A stretch of 13,353 nucleotides of DNA from an uncultured Rhodanobacteraceae bacterium (GCA_937928755.1 CALEZI010000170.1:1-13353); one strand, 5' to 3'. Positions 5,604 through 12,602 are shown, numbered from the stretch's first letter. Notes: generated by a model from the sequence alone, not told the origin. A program made the numbers and translations.

Positions 5604-6605
5604 TCACGGTCCCGGCGGCGGAATGTCGAAGGTCGCAGCGAGGTCGCCACGTTGCAGCATGTCGAGCAGCACCCGCCGCTGACCCTGGACGATCTGCCAC
5701 TGGCGCGGTGGCAACAGCCGCAGCAAGTCCTCGTCGTAGCTGCCTTCAAAGCAATAGTTCATGCTGAGACACGCGCGGCGCTGCAGCGCGCCACCCGCCG
5801 CGCAGTCGTAGCCGAGATCGCACGCGGCGAGAACCCAGGCCTCACCCGAGAAGCGACTGCGATCGGCAAAGGTCATGGCCAGATCAATCAACGTTTGCGG
5901 GTTGCCTGGATCGAGGTGTGCCACGGCCAGGGTCTGCTGCGCACGCCACGTTTCGAGCGGCGGCGGCCAAGTCTGCTCTCGCTGGGCATTGAGCAGTTGG
6001 CCGTAGGGATCGCCACTGGCGGCCCACAGGGCTAACGCTTCGTACACTGCGGTCTGGAATTGCAGCATCGCGCGCTTTTCGTCCATCTTGGGGAACAGCA
6101 GCTGGCATTCCCCCGTCAGGCTGCCCATCAGTTCTGCCCGCAGCGCCTCTTGGGGGAGGTCAAGGAGTGCCCTCAAATGCATGACGTAGGTGGGCGGCTT
6201 TGGGCCAAACTGTGCCTCGTAAGCGAGGTTGGCACACTCCATCACCGCCTCGGCCCAGTCGCGCGCGGCCTTGCGATCGCCTGTGCGAGCGCGGCGTTCG
6301 AGGGCAGCGAGGCGCGAACCAGACTTTTGCGATGGCTCGGATTCCGCAGACGGCTGCGCGTCGGCGCTGGCGGCGTCAGCGATTGCGGGTGCTGTCGGCG
6401 CGGAGGCGGGCGACGTCGCGTGTTCGGGCGTCTGCGCCGGCGCTGTCGATGAGTCAACGTCGATCTGCGGCGGCAACGTCGCGCTCGAATCCACTGCGCG
6501 CGGGGAGTGTGTGGTTCCAGCGCCTGCCACCAACCCCTGATCGATCGCGACCCATGCGAGTGCCGCGACCGCGACGATGGCGAGGAGCGTCAGTCGGTTG
6601 CGCAT
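5604..6605 (-). CDS. Membrane-anchored protein of unknown function, paralogue A
   Basis: A 333-residue protein, first gene of a two-gene operon with its paralogue. The N-terminus MRNRLTLLAIVAVAALAWVA is a signal anchor or uncleaved signal sequence (about residues 5-21). Residues about 30-95 are rich in Ala, Ser, Pro and Thr and probably disordered. A helical region follows with C124 and C167, then the signature segment ACDLGYDCAAGGALQRRAC with C262, C268, C279 and C285 in C-x5-C-x10-C-x5-C spacing. Overall identity to paralogue B is low outside this segment and the C-terminal tail, so the duplication is old. I recall similar cysteine-signature hypothetical proteins in xanthomonads but cannot name a domain. 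A periplasmic helical-repeat scaffold or stress protein is possible but unsupported. The upstream spacer (6606-6831) is filled by repeats, and no clear promoter is seen. Confidence 0.82.
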   Translation of the reverse strand: MRNRLTLLAIVAVAALAWVAIDQGLVAGAGTTHSPRAVDSSATLPPQIDVDSSTAPAQTPEHATSPASAPTAPAIADAASADAQPSAESEPSQKSGSRLAALERRARTGDRKAARDWAEAVMECANLAYEAQFGPKPPTYVMHLRALLDLPQEALRAELMGSLTGECQLLFPKMDEKRAMLQFQTAVYEALALWAASGDPYGQLLNAQREQTWPPPLETWRAQQTLAVAHLDPGNPQTLIDLAMTFADRSRFSGEAWVLAACDLGYDCAAGGALQRRACLSMNYCFEGSYDEDLLRLLPPRQWQIVQGQRRVLLDMLQRGDLAATFDIPPPGP

Positions 6606-6692
6606 GTCAAGGCGTCAATGATCAGTGGACGAGGGAGTGTAAGTGAACGTCGATACCGAAATCTCGCTTGCGTGCGCATGTGGCTGAGCGGA

Positions 6693-6757
6693 AGTTGGGG
6701 AGCGGGTTGAACCGGTGACTTTGTTGCCAAAAGATCGCGGGATGAACCCGCTCCCAC
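6693..6757. repeat. REP-like imperfect palindrome, GGGAGCGGGTT type
   Basis: The right arm (6733-6757), read on the minus strand, is GTGGGAGCGGGTTCATCCCG followed by CGATC. The left arm (about 6693-6719) contains GGGGAGCGGGTTGAACC, a degenerate copy in opposite orientation. The head GTGGGAGCGGG resembles REPs common in pseudomonads and xanthomonads. It lies between two minus-strand genes. Confidence 0.65.
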
Positions 6758-6773
6758 AAAAGGCGACGAGTCG

Positions 6774-6801
6774 CGACCCGACTCCCGACTCCCGATGCCC
6801 G
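6774..6801. repeat. Degenerate 7-bp array (ACTCCCG)
   Basis: Four consecutive heptamers, CGACCCG, ACTCCCG, ACTCCCG and ATGCCCG, just right of the GGGAGCGGGTT palindrome and 30 bases beyond the end of the DUF1704 gene. A few A-rich degenerate units may continue the period to 6808. Confidence 0.5.
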
Positions 6802-6831
6802 AAATCCAACACCAACACCGACACCCGCCTC

Positions 6832-8085
6832 TCACACTCCCATCAGCACATGCTCGCGCTCGACCTGGTCGAGGCGGATGCGGTTGACGAACAGCGAGAA
6901 CGACAGATACCCGGCGAGGCCGTTCTTGCGGTGCATCCACGGCGGCAGGTACATCGGCGGATCGATGAAGCCCTCCTGCACGTAGGGTTCCAGTTCGACC
7001 ACGTCCTGCAGCGTCATCTTGCCGGCAAACAAATGCTGCGCCAGTTCCAGCTTGCCCGAGCGCAGCGCCCAGCGGAAGAAGGTGTGCACGCTGAGCAGGC
7101 CGTGCAGGTAGACGGTGTCCTTGGTGAACGCCGAGCCGCCGGTGGTCGGCGCGCCGCGGAATACGCGCATTGCCGAGGTGAAGCTCTCGGTCTCGGTCTG
7201 GCCCTGCTCCAGGAAAAAGCTGAATACCTCGATGAAATTGGCGCCGCGCAGCGCCATGTCGATGGCGAGGATGCGCAGCGAGATGCGCTTCATGCGCATG
7301 ATGTCGATCGAGCCGGTGACCAGTTCGGAAAACACCGCCAGGCCTTCCTGGGTCGCCGTGATGCGCGGCGAATTCAGCCCCAGGCTGCCGAGGTTGGTCT
7401 GCGCCCGCCCGTTCAGCGAGGTCAGCGAGTGCACGAAGGCTTCGTGTTCGAGCAGTTGCGACAAATCGTACTCGGAGAAACAGGTGCCTGCGCGCAGACG
7501 GATGCGGGTCGGGCCGGCGGCGGCTTTGGCCACCAGCTCCGGATCGACCTCGACGCGCACCTTGTGGTTGAAGAACACCGCGTCGAGCTTGCTTTCGAGT
7601 TCCTCCTTGAGGATCTCGGCGCTCAGGCAGTATTCGACCTCGCCGAGCTTGTCGTTGCCGAGCACATCGTCGGCGGCGCTGATGAAGTGTTGCGCGGCTT
7701 CGAGGTTGTTGACCGCCGAACCGGCGATGCGATCGCCGGGTCGGCCGTAAAGGTGCATCGAATACTCGGTCATCTCGCGTGAACCGAGATGATCGAGCAG
7801 CAGCGTGGCGACTTGCCAGGAGTGCGCAGTGCGCTGCAGATAGTTGCCGATCGGGTGCGCGGCGTCGCATTGGTGGGCGATGTTCTTCAGCGCAAGACGG
7901 CGTTCGGCGTAGTTGAACTTCTTGTATTCGATCTGCGGCAATTCGTGTTTGCCGGCGCGCCAGTCGGCCAGGAATCGATCCTGCACACGCTTGGGCCAGC
8001 TGAGCGTGCTCAACATCTTGATGTCTCTGACCAGAGACACCAGCTCCGCGTCGAGTTCGCGATAGCGCCTCAGTTCCTCATCCAT
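6832..8085 (-). CDS. DUF1704 / 'QEGLA motif' putative metallopeptidase
   Basis: A 417-residue protein of the DUF1704 family (TIGR02421, named flavohemoglobin expression-modulating QEGLA motif protein). The naming motif QEGLA is at residues 246-250, within TQEGLAVFSE. Upstream is LLEHEAFVHSLTSLNG with H214, E215 and H219, an HExxxH motif. In this family, which includes the mammalian tubulin detyrosinase MATCAP (KIAA0895L), a variant HExxxH plus a downstream glutamate forms a zinc site; E247 or E254 could be the third ligand. It is probably soluble: no signal peptide or membrane span is seen. Length is normal. The start at 8085 (ATGGATGAGG) has a weak upstream AGGCG. It is divergent from the small DUF3149 gene, 125 bp apart. 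No flavohemoglobin gene is in the window, so the 'modulating' name should not be taken as function. The bacterial substrate is unknown. Confidence 0.9.
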   Translation of the reverse strand: MDEELRRYRELDAELVSLVRDIKMLSTLSWPKRVQDRFLADWRAGKHELPQIEYKKFNYAERRLALKNIAHQCDAAHPIGNYLQRTAHSWQVATLLLDHLGSREMTEYSMHLYGRPGDRIAGSAVNNLEAAQHFISAADDVLGNDKLGEVEYCLSAEILKEELESKLDAVFFNHKVRVEVDPELVAKAAAGPTRIRLRAGTCFSEYDLSQLLEHEAFVHSLTSLNGRAQTNLGSLGLNSPRITATQEGLAVFSELVTGSIDIMRMKRISLRILAIDMALRGANFIEVFSFFLEQGQTETESFTSAMRVFRGAPTTGGSAFTKDTVYLHGLLSVHTFFRWALRSGKLELAQHLFAGKMTLQDVVELEPYVQEGFIDPPMYLPPWMHRKNGLAGYLSFSLFVNRIRLDQVEREHVLMGV

Positions 8086-8198
8086 CGTCGCCTGCCGCTC
8101 CGCTGAAGGGTGGCGACATCATCGCGCAAGTGCGGGGCATTTGACGTCACGCAAATTACGCTGGCCGCAGGCCGCTAAGCTGAGCGCCTTTTCACGGC

Positions 8199-8203
8199 AG
8201 GAG
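8199..8203 (+). promoter_or_regulatory. Shine-Dalgarno of the 42-residue membrane protein
   Basis: AGGAG seven bases before the ATG at 8211. It is one of the best ribosome binding sites in the window and supports the short gene being real. Confidence 0.75.
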
Positions 8204-8210
8204 AGCGGCG

Positions 8211-8339
8211 ATGCGCATCTGGCAGGAACTGTTTGGCAGCACCGAGGGGCAATTCGCGATCGGCGTGATCGGCTTCATGCTGGTGATGGGCGGGTGGATG
8301 CTGGTGATGGCGCTGAAGAAGTCGCGCGGGAAGGGTTGA
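8211..8339 (+). CDS. Small DUF3149-like membrane protein
   Basis: A 42-codon gene: MRIWQELFGSTEGQFAIGVI, then GFMLVMGGWMLVMALKKSRG and KG. It fits the DUF3149 pattern of tiny proteins that begin with M-x-x-W-x-x-LFG, then a Gly/Met-rich single transmembrane helix and a short basic tail (here KKSRGKG). The helix spans about residues 14-35, and the basic tail suggests a cytoplasmic C-terminus. The function of the family is unknown. A strong AGGAG precedes the start at good spacing. It diverges from the DUF1704 gene and converges with the TonB-dependent receptor, its TGA being four bases from a REP cluster. It was found by reading the sequence directly, being below usual ORF length cut-offs. Confidence 0.8.
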   Translation: MRIWQELFGSTEGQFAIGVIGFMLVMGGWMLVMALKKSRGKG

Positions 8340-8342
8340 CGC

Positions 8343-8435
8343 TTCGACCGGCTCAGGACGAACGGGACATATCCAGATTCCGTTCGTGGTGAGCCTGTCG
8401 AACCACGAGCGCCCCGCGACAGGCTCAGGGCGAAC
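8343..8435. repeat. REP cluster between convergent stop codons
   Basis: Three copies of a GACAGGCTCAGGACGAAC-type element: direct at 8343-8365, inverted at 8380-8402 and direct, shorter, at 8416-8435. The first two can pair into a stem of about 20 bp with three mismatches. The cluster fills the 99 bases between the stop codons of the DUF3149-like gene and the TonB-dependent receptor, the classic position for BIMEs. Elements of this sequence are common in xanthomonad genomes. Confidence 0.85.
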
Positions 8436-8438
8436 AGC

Positions 8439-10649
8439 TCAAAACGCCAAGCGCACGCCCACCGACAGCGTCTGCGGCTTGCCCGGGCGCACGCCCGACG
8501 GCCGCCGTGACCCGACGTAGTCCTCGTCGAGCAGGTTGTCGACCTTGGCAAACAGCTCGGCGCCGTCGTTGAGTTTCCAGTTGCCGACCAGATCGAGGAT
8601 CCAGTGCGCGTCGGTGCTGTTGGCCGGATCCAGTCCGCCGCTGCCGGCGCGCGTGCGCATGTCGTCGACGTAGGCGGCGCTGAGGAAGGTGCTCCAGCGA
8701 TCGGCCTGAAGGCCGGCTTCGAAGAACCAAAGATTTTCCGGCAGGTAAGGCAGTTCGTCGCCAGCGTTGACGTTGCCCCATTCCTCGAAGGCGCTGCGGA
8801 AGCTCGACTGAAACTCGCCTTGAGTCCAGGTGTAGTTGGCACGCAGCGGCATGCTGATGCCGCTCGACCCGAGTTCGGCGATCTGGTAACTGAGTTCGGC
8901 CTCGACGCCGTAGACCTCGACTTCGCCGCCGCTGAACTGGTCGCCGATGGTGCACTCGCCGCCGGTCGATGCGGTGCAGGTACCGACCAGGTTGTCGTAG
9001 TCGTTGAGGAAGCCGATCAGTTCGGCGTTCCAGCCGCCGTCGGCGAAGCGCAAACCGGCCTCGAAGTTGACGCTCTCCTCGGCGTCGACGGTGGTGCCTG
9101 GCGCCGGCGGTGAATATCCGCGGTGCACGCCGGCCAGCAGTTGCCAACGGTCGTCGACATCGTAGGTGGCGCCCAGACCCGGGATGAAGGCCGACACATC
9201 GCGGCGGGCGACCAGGGTCGGCGGTTGGCTGCGCCCGGTCGGCGTGCGCTGCCAGTCGGTGCGCGTGAGTTCGATGCGCTCGTAACGGACGCCGGGCAGC
9301 CATTGCCAGTTGCCGATGCGGATCTGATCCTGCAGGTAGGCACTCCAGGCTTGCGCTTCGACCAGCTGGTTGGTGTGCGTGCCGGGCGCGTTGTCGGTAG
9401 TGCGCAGCAAGCTGCCGTCGCGCATGGCGTAGCGGTCTTCGTCCTGGAAGCGATCTTCGCTGTCCTCGTGGTAACGCAGACCGAACTCGATCTGATGCGC
9501 ACTGGCGCCCCAGTCGTGGCTTAGCGCGAGCAGACCCTGAACGCCCTCGGAACTGTAGGCGCGGTTGTTGTTGCGCAGGCGGAAGGCATTGTTGGGGCTG
9601 TCGGCGCCGCGGATCCAGGCCATTTCGTTGGCGAAACGCGTCGGGTCGGCGAGGATGGTACCCAGCGACTGGCCGTTGACGTTCTCCAGCTTGAACCAGT
9701 TGCGAGAGAAGTCGTTGTTGTAGATCACCGTGGTCAGGTCGACCTTCTCGCTGAACTGGATGTAGTGGCTGAGTTGCTGTTGCTCATGATCGGTCGTGAT
9801 GTTGTCGAGGTGCGAGCTGCGGTAACGTCGGTTCGGGTCGGCCGCGAAATCGGCATCGGTCAGGCCGAGATAGGTCTCGTTGGAATCCTGATCGGTGGCG
9901 CCGAACTTGAGTTCGATTTCCTGGTAATAAGCGGCATCAGCGGCGCTGTTCCAGCGCAGCTTGGCCAGATGGTCCTGCAGATCGTGGCCGGCATCGCCGC
10001 CGCCATCGATGCGCTTGAATCCATGGGTGTACTGCTGCACGGTCTCGACCAGAAAGCCGAACTGCTCGCCGGAGCCGCCGGCCCAACCATGCGCATTCCA
10101 GGTGGAGTCCTCGGCGGCGATCAATGACAGCCGGCCGGAAATCTGCTCGGTCGGAATCGGGGTGGACACCAGGTTGATCGCGCCGCCCGTGGTGCGCGGA
10201 CCGGAGCGGATCGCCGCCGAGCCCTTGCGCACTTCGATCGCGGTCATGCGCTCGACCGTCGGGAAGTAATAAGCCGCCGGCGCCGCGTAGGCCGCCGGGG
10301 CGATCAGCACGCCGTCTTCCATCACCGCGATGCGATTGTTGCGGTCGGTGCCGGAGCCGCGGATACCGATGTTCGGGCGCAGTCCATAGCCCTCCTCCTC
10401 GATCAGGTACAGCCCCGGCACGCGCCGCAGCGCGCGGTTGACGTCGTTGGCGGCATAACGCTGCAGTTCGACTTGGTCGACGTAGTCCGCCGACCCGGGA
10501 ATCTCTGCCGCACGCTCGGCGCTGCCGATCACGGTCATGCGATCAAGGCGCTGGGCGGCAGCGGGATCGGGGACCGGCTCTGCGTATGCGACAGGAGCCA
10601 ACAGCGCCAGCAGCGTGGCCTGGGGGAGTTTGCGCATCGGGATCATCAT
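8439..10649 (-). CDS. TonB-dependent receptor, FecA-like (ferric dicitrate type)
   Basis: An outer-membrane beta-barrel receptor that imports a ligand, probably ferric citrate or a related iron chelate, using TonB energy. From the ATG at 10649 it has 736 residues: signal peptide MMIPMRKLPQATLLALLAPVAYA with likely cleavage after residue 23, a TonB-box-like DRMTVIG (36-42), then the plug (about 44-162) with RRVPGLYLIEEEGYGLRPNI, GIRGSGTDRNNRIAVMEDGV and RKGSAAIRSGPRTTGGAINL. The block EEEGYGLRPNIGIRG plus GVLIAPAAYAAPAAYYFP is characteristic of FecA-type receptors. A long barrel follows and ends in RLAF, with the terminal Phe needed for barrel insertion. E. coli FecA has an N-terminal signalling domain; this protein does not, so FecIR-type surface signalling is not expected. 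GAGG precedes the ATG pair at 10649/10646; TTG at 10670 and ATG at 10637 are alternatives. A probable Fur site lies upstream. Confidence 0.93.
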   Translation of the reverse strand: MMIPMRKLPQATLLALLAPVAYAEPVPDPAAAQRLDRMTVIGSAERAAEIPGSADYVDQVELQRYAANDVNRALRRVPGLYLIEEEGYGLRPNIGIRGSGTDRNNRIAVMEDGVLIAPAAYAAPAAYYFPTVERMTAIEVRKGSAAIRSGPRTTGGAINLVSTPIPTEQISGRLSLIAAEDSTWNAHGWAGGSGEQFGFLVETVQQYTHGFKRIDGGGDAGHDLQDHLAKLRWNSAADAAYYQEIELKFGATDQDSNETYLGLTDADFAADPNRRYRSSHLDNITTDHEQQQLSHYIQFSEKVDLTTVIYNNDFSRNWFKLENVNGQSLGTILADPTRFANEMAWIRGADSPNNAFRLRNNNRAYSSEGVQGLLALSHDWGASAHQIEFGLRYHEDSEDRFQDEDRYAMRDGSLLRTTDNAPGTHTNQLVEAQAWSAYLQDQIRIGNWQWLPGVRYERIELTRTDWQRTPTGRSQPPTLVARRDVSAFIPGLGATYDVDDRWQLLAGVHRGYSPPAPGTTVDAEESVNFEAGLRFADGGWNAELIGFLNDYDNLVGTCTASTGGECTIGDQFSGGEVEVYGVEAELSYQIAELGSSGISMPLRANYTWTQGEFQSSFRSAFEEWGNVNAGDELPYLPENLWFFEAGLQADRWSTFLSAAYVDDMRTRAGSGGLDPANSTDAHWILDLVGNWKLNDGAELFAKVDNLLDEDYVGSRRPSGVRPGKPQTLSVGVRLAF

Positions 10650-10680
10650 GGCCTCACATGCAAGTATCAACAGGTATGCT

Positions 10681-10714
10681 AACGAGAATGATTCGCATAC
10701 ACAATGAGAATACC
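10681..10714 (-). promoter_or_regulatory. Probable Fur box(es) of the TonB-dependent receptor
   Basis: On the plus strand GAGAATGATTCGCATAC is followed by ACAATGAGAATACC. The first half, GAGAATGAT...CAT, matches 12 of 19 positions of the Fur consensus GATAATGATAATCATTATC, and the second repeats the ATGAGAAT hexamer style. It lies 32-65 bases upstream of the receptor start, where it would overlap a promoter. This fits iron-repressed expression; it is an inference from motif and gene function. Confidence 0.55.
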
Positions 10715-10849
10715 AACGAATTCAATGCGGGCCTTGACGAAGGTCAATGGGTCGACTGCGTGCGAGCTTGACGGGTAGTGGAAGCCAATCGTGGGCCGAG
10801 CCACTCTCACAGAACACCCTATAAACGTTTGATTGTAGAGCATTTATTT

Positions 10850-10929
10850 GTAGGTCACGTTGCCTGCGCAGCGGGCTACGTGACAATGGACAGCGTCACG
10901 TAGCCTGCTGCGCAGGCAACGTGACCTAC
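10850..10929. repeat. Long GTAG-headed hairpin
   Basis: Arms 10850-10884 and 10895-10929, 35 nt each with a single mismatch, around a 10-nt loop. Both ends read GTAGGTCACGTTGCCTGCGC inward. This is the longest near-perfect inverted repeat in the window and shares the GTAG head with the element at 4009 but not its body, so it is a distinct REP family. Confidence 0.9.
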
Positions 10930-10943
10930 TTCCGTGAGTTCTT

Positions 10944-11097
10944 TGCGCGAATACGCGCACCGACAGGGGCGACCGGGATTCTCACCGAACATGCTGTAAC
11001 AGATTGAATTGTTGACATTTTCCTGTGAAGACTGACGACCCTGTGATTGGGGGCGCAAAGGACGCAAAAACAGCAGATGCCAGCGGCGATTCATGCA
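10944..11097. repeat. Composite direct repeat, copy A
   Basis: Starts TGCGCGAATACGCGCACCGA (10944), continues with CAGGGGCGACC, a CTCACCGAACATGCTGTAAC-like tail, then CGCAAAGGACGCAAA (11054-11068) and GCCAGCGGCGATTCATGCA. Copy B begins exactly 250 bases later. The first 31 bases of the two copies differ at one position; the next 33 match at about two thirds of positions. Confidence 0.7.
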
Positions 11098-11113
11098 AGT
11101 CCTGGCTGTTGAT

Positions 11114-11154
11114 CTCCTTTGCGTCCTTTGCGTCCCTTAGCGTCCTTTGCGTCC
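11114..11154. repeat. TCCTTTGCG short tandem repeat
   Basis: Four consecutive units (TCCTTTGCG twice, TCCCTTAGCG, TCCTTTGCG) of about 9 bp. They are the reverse complement of the CGCAAAGGA motif at 11054-11068, so the two can pair (15 perfect base pairs between 11054-11068 and 11118-11132) across a loop that also contains CCAG/CTGG. Confidence 0.7.
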
Positions 11155-11193
11155 AGAAAAACAGTCCGCATTCTTGCGACACCCAATGTTCGA

Positions 11194-11320
11194 TGCGCGA
11201 ATAAGCGCACCGACAGGGGCGACCAGCACGCTCTCCAAACATGCCCTAAGTGACTGAAAGAAGACAATTTGTCCGCAAAGTACGCAAAGAAGAGCAAAGC
11301 CAGCAGGTGATTCGGCAGAG
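11194..11320. repeat. Composite direct repeat, copy B
   Basis: Starts TGCGCGAATAAGCGCACCGA and follows the same module order as copy A: GGGGCGACC, an AACATGCCCTAA-like tail, CCGCAAAGTACGCAAAG (11273-11289) and GCCAGCAGGTGATTCGGCA. It is about 27 bases shorter than copy A, mainly between the tail and the GCAAAG module. Confidence 0.65.
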
Positions 11321-11402
11321 GGAATTCTGACCTCTGCACAAACACCGCCTCCCACCGGGTCGCCGGAAAGCGCCCCGGAGCGTGCTCTGCCCGCGATGGT
11401 TC

Positions 11403-12602
11403 TTACGCCGGCATCGGCGCCGGCTGCGGTTTTTTCAGCGCCTCGATGGCCTCGCTGATGCCCGCAAGCGTCAGCGGGAACATGCGCTCGCCGAAGCTGC
11501 GCTTGATGTGCTGGATGGTCGGCGTGTAGTTCCAGTACTCGCGCTCGGCGGGATTCAGCCAGACCGTCCGCGGCCAGGTGGCGAGCACGCGTTGCAGCCA
11601 GATCAGACCGGATTCTTCGTTCCAGCCTTCGATGGAACCACCCGGTTCCAGTAATTCCAGCGGACTCATGCTGGCGTCGCCGACGAAGATCACGCGGTAG
11701 TCCGCCGGGTACTTGTGCAACACCTCGCGCGTCGGCGTGGTTTCCTGCCAGCGGCGCCGGTTGTCCTTCCACACGCGGTCGTACAGGCAGTTGTGGAAGT
11801 AGAAGTGCTCGAAATGCTTGAACTCGGCCTTGGCCGCCGAGAACAGTTCCTCGCAGACGCGGATGTGCTCGTCCATCGAGCCGCCGATGTCGATGAACAG
11901 CAAGAGCTTGATCGCGTTGTGGCGCTCTGGGCGCATCTTGAGGTCGAGCCAGCCGGCGTTTTTCGCGGTGGCATCGATGGTGCCATTGAGATCGAGTTCC
12001 TCGGCCGCGCCCTCGCGCGCGAACTTGCGCAAGCGGCGCAACGCCACCTGGAAATTGCGCCGCCCGAGTTCGACCTCGTCGTCGAGGTTGCGGTACTCGC
12101 GCTTTTCCCAGACCTTGGCGGCCTTGCCCTGCTGTGAGCGACCGCCGATACGCACGCCCTCAGGGTGGAATCCGCCATGCCCGAACGGCGAAGTGCCGCC
12201 GGTGCCGATCCAGCGATTGCCGCCGCTGTGGCGTTCCTTCTGCTCATCCATGCGCTTGCGCAGCTCGTCCATCAGCTTTTCCAGCGAGCCGAAGGCTTCC
12301 AGTTTCGCTTTCTCCTCGTCGCTCAGCTCGCGCGCGAAAGCCTCGCGCAACCAATCGGCCGGGATCTCCCTGAGCCACTCCGGCACGTTCTCGGCGATGC
12401 CTTCGAAAAAGGCCTGGAAGGCGCGATCGTAACGATCGTAGAGCCCTTCATCCTTGACCAGCGCGGCACGCGCCAGCGCGTGGAAGTCCTCGATGGAGAG
12501 TTGCGCGTGACCCTGCTTGAGGGCTTCGAGCAGGACCAGGAACTCGCCAAGCCCGATCTTCAGGCCGAAGGCACGCAGGGTGAGGAGAAAGCGGATGAGC
12601 AT
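11403..12602 (-). CDS. vWA domain protein, CoxE-like (COG3825 type)
   Basis: A 399-residue soluble protein: a helical N-terminal region (1-170) beginning MLIRFLLTLRAFGLKIGL, a Gly-rich segment GGNRWIGTGGTSPFGHGGFH (127-146), then a C-terminal von Willebrand A domain. The metal-ion-dependent adhesion site is D238-I-G-G-S242 in LLLFIDIGGSMDEHIRVCEE; the first serine of canonical DxSxS is glycine, as is usual for this family. Homologues work with MoxR-type AAA+ ATPases as chaperone-like pairs for metalloenzyme or complex assembly, and the ATPase gene is usually just upstream. Here that position holds IS66 debris and no ATPase. I place the start at the ATG at 12602, where the family sequence begins; the frame is open to 12791, but that part is transposon-side sequence. 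No Shine-Dalgarno is seen: the upstream bases form a GCATGGG heptamer array. Confidence 0.88.
   Translation of the reverse strand: MLIRFLLTLRAFGLKIGLGEFLVLLEALKQGHAQLSIEDFHALARAALVKDEGLYDRYDRAFQAFFEGIAENVPEWLREIPADWLREAFARELSDEEKAKLEAFGSLEKLMDELRKRMDEQKERHSGGNRWIGTGGTSPFGHGGFHPEGVRIGGRSQQGKAAKVWEKREYRNLDDEVELGRRNFQVALRRLRKFAREGAAEELDLNGTIDATAKNAGWLDLKMRPERHNAIKLLLFIDIGGSMDEHIRVCEELFSAAKAEFKHFEHFYFHNCLYDRVWKDNRRRWQETTPTREVLHKYPADYRVIFVGDASMSPLELLEPGGSIEGWNEESGLIWLQRVLATWPRTVWLNPAEREYWNYTPTIQHIKRSFGERMFPLTLAGISEAIEALKKPQPAPMPA

Larger units (their letters stand above)
10715..11402. other. Gene-free, repeat-rich intergenic region
   Basis: About 690 bases between the receptor promoter and the end of the vWA gene. 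I see no credible gene: open frames are short and made of repeat sequence. It contains the GTAG palindrome at 10850-10929, two diverged direct copies of a composite repeat (10944-11097 and 11194-11320), a partial third copy near 10803-10846, and clusters of GCAAAGGACGCAAA. It is AT-richer than the flanking genes. Confidence 0.65.

Noticed and set aside
6832..8085. Functional link to flavohemoglobin (hmp) or nitric oxide detoxification
   Set aside because: Suggested only by the family's historical name; no flavohemoglobin or NO-response gene or site is visible.
10650..10670. TTG start giving the TonB-dependent receptor seven more residues
   Set aside because: ATG at 10649 or 10646 gives a proper signal peptide and is preceded by GAGG; TTG is a weak start with no better signal.
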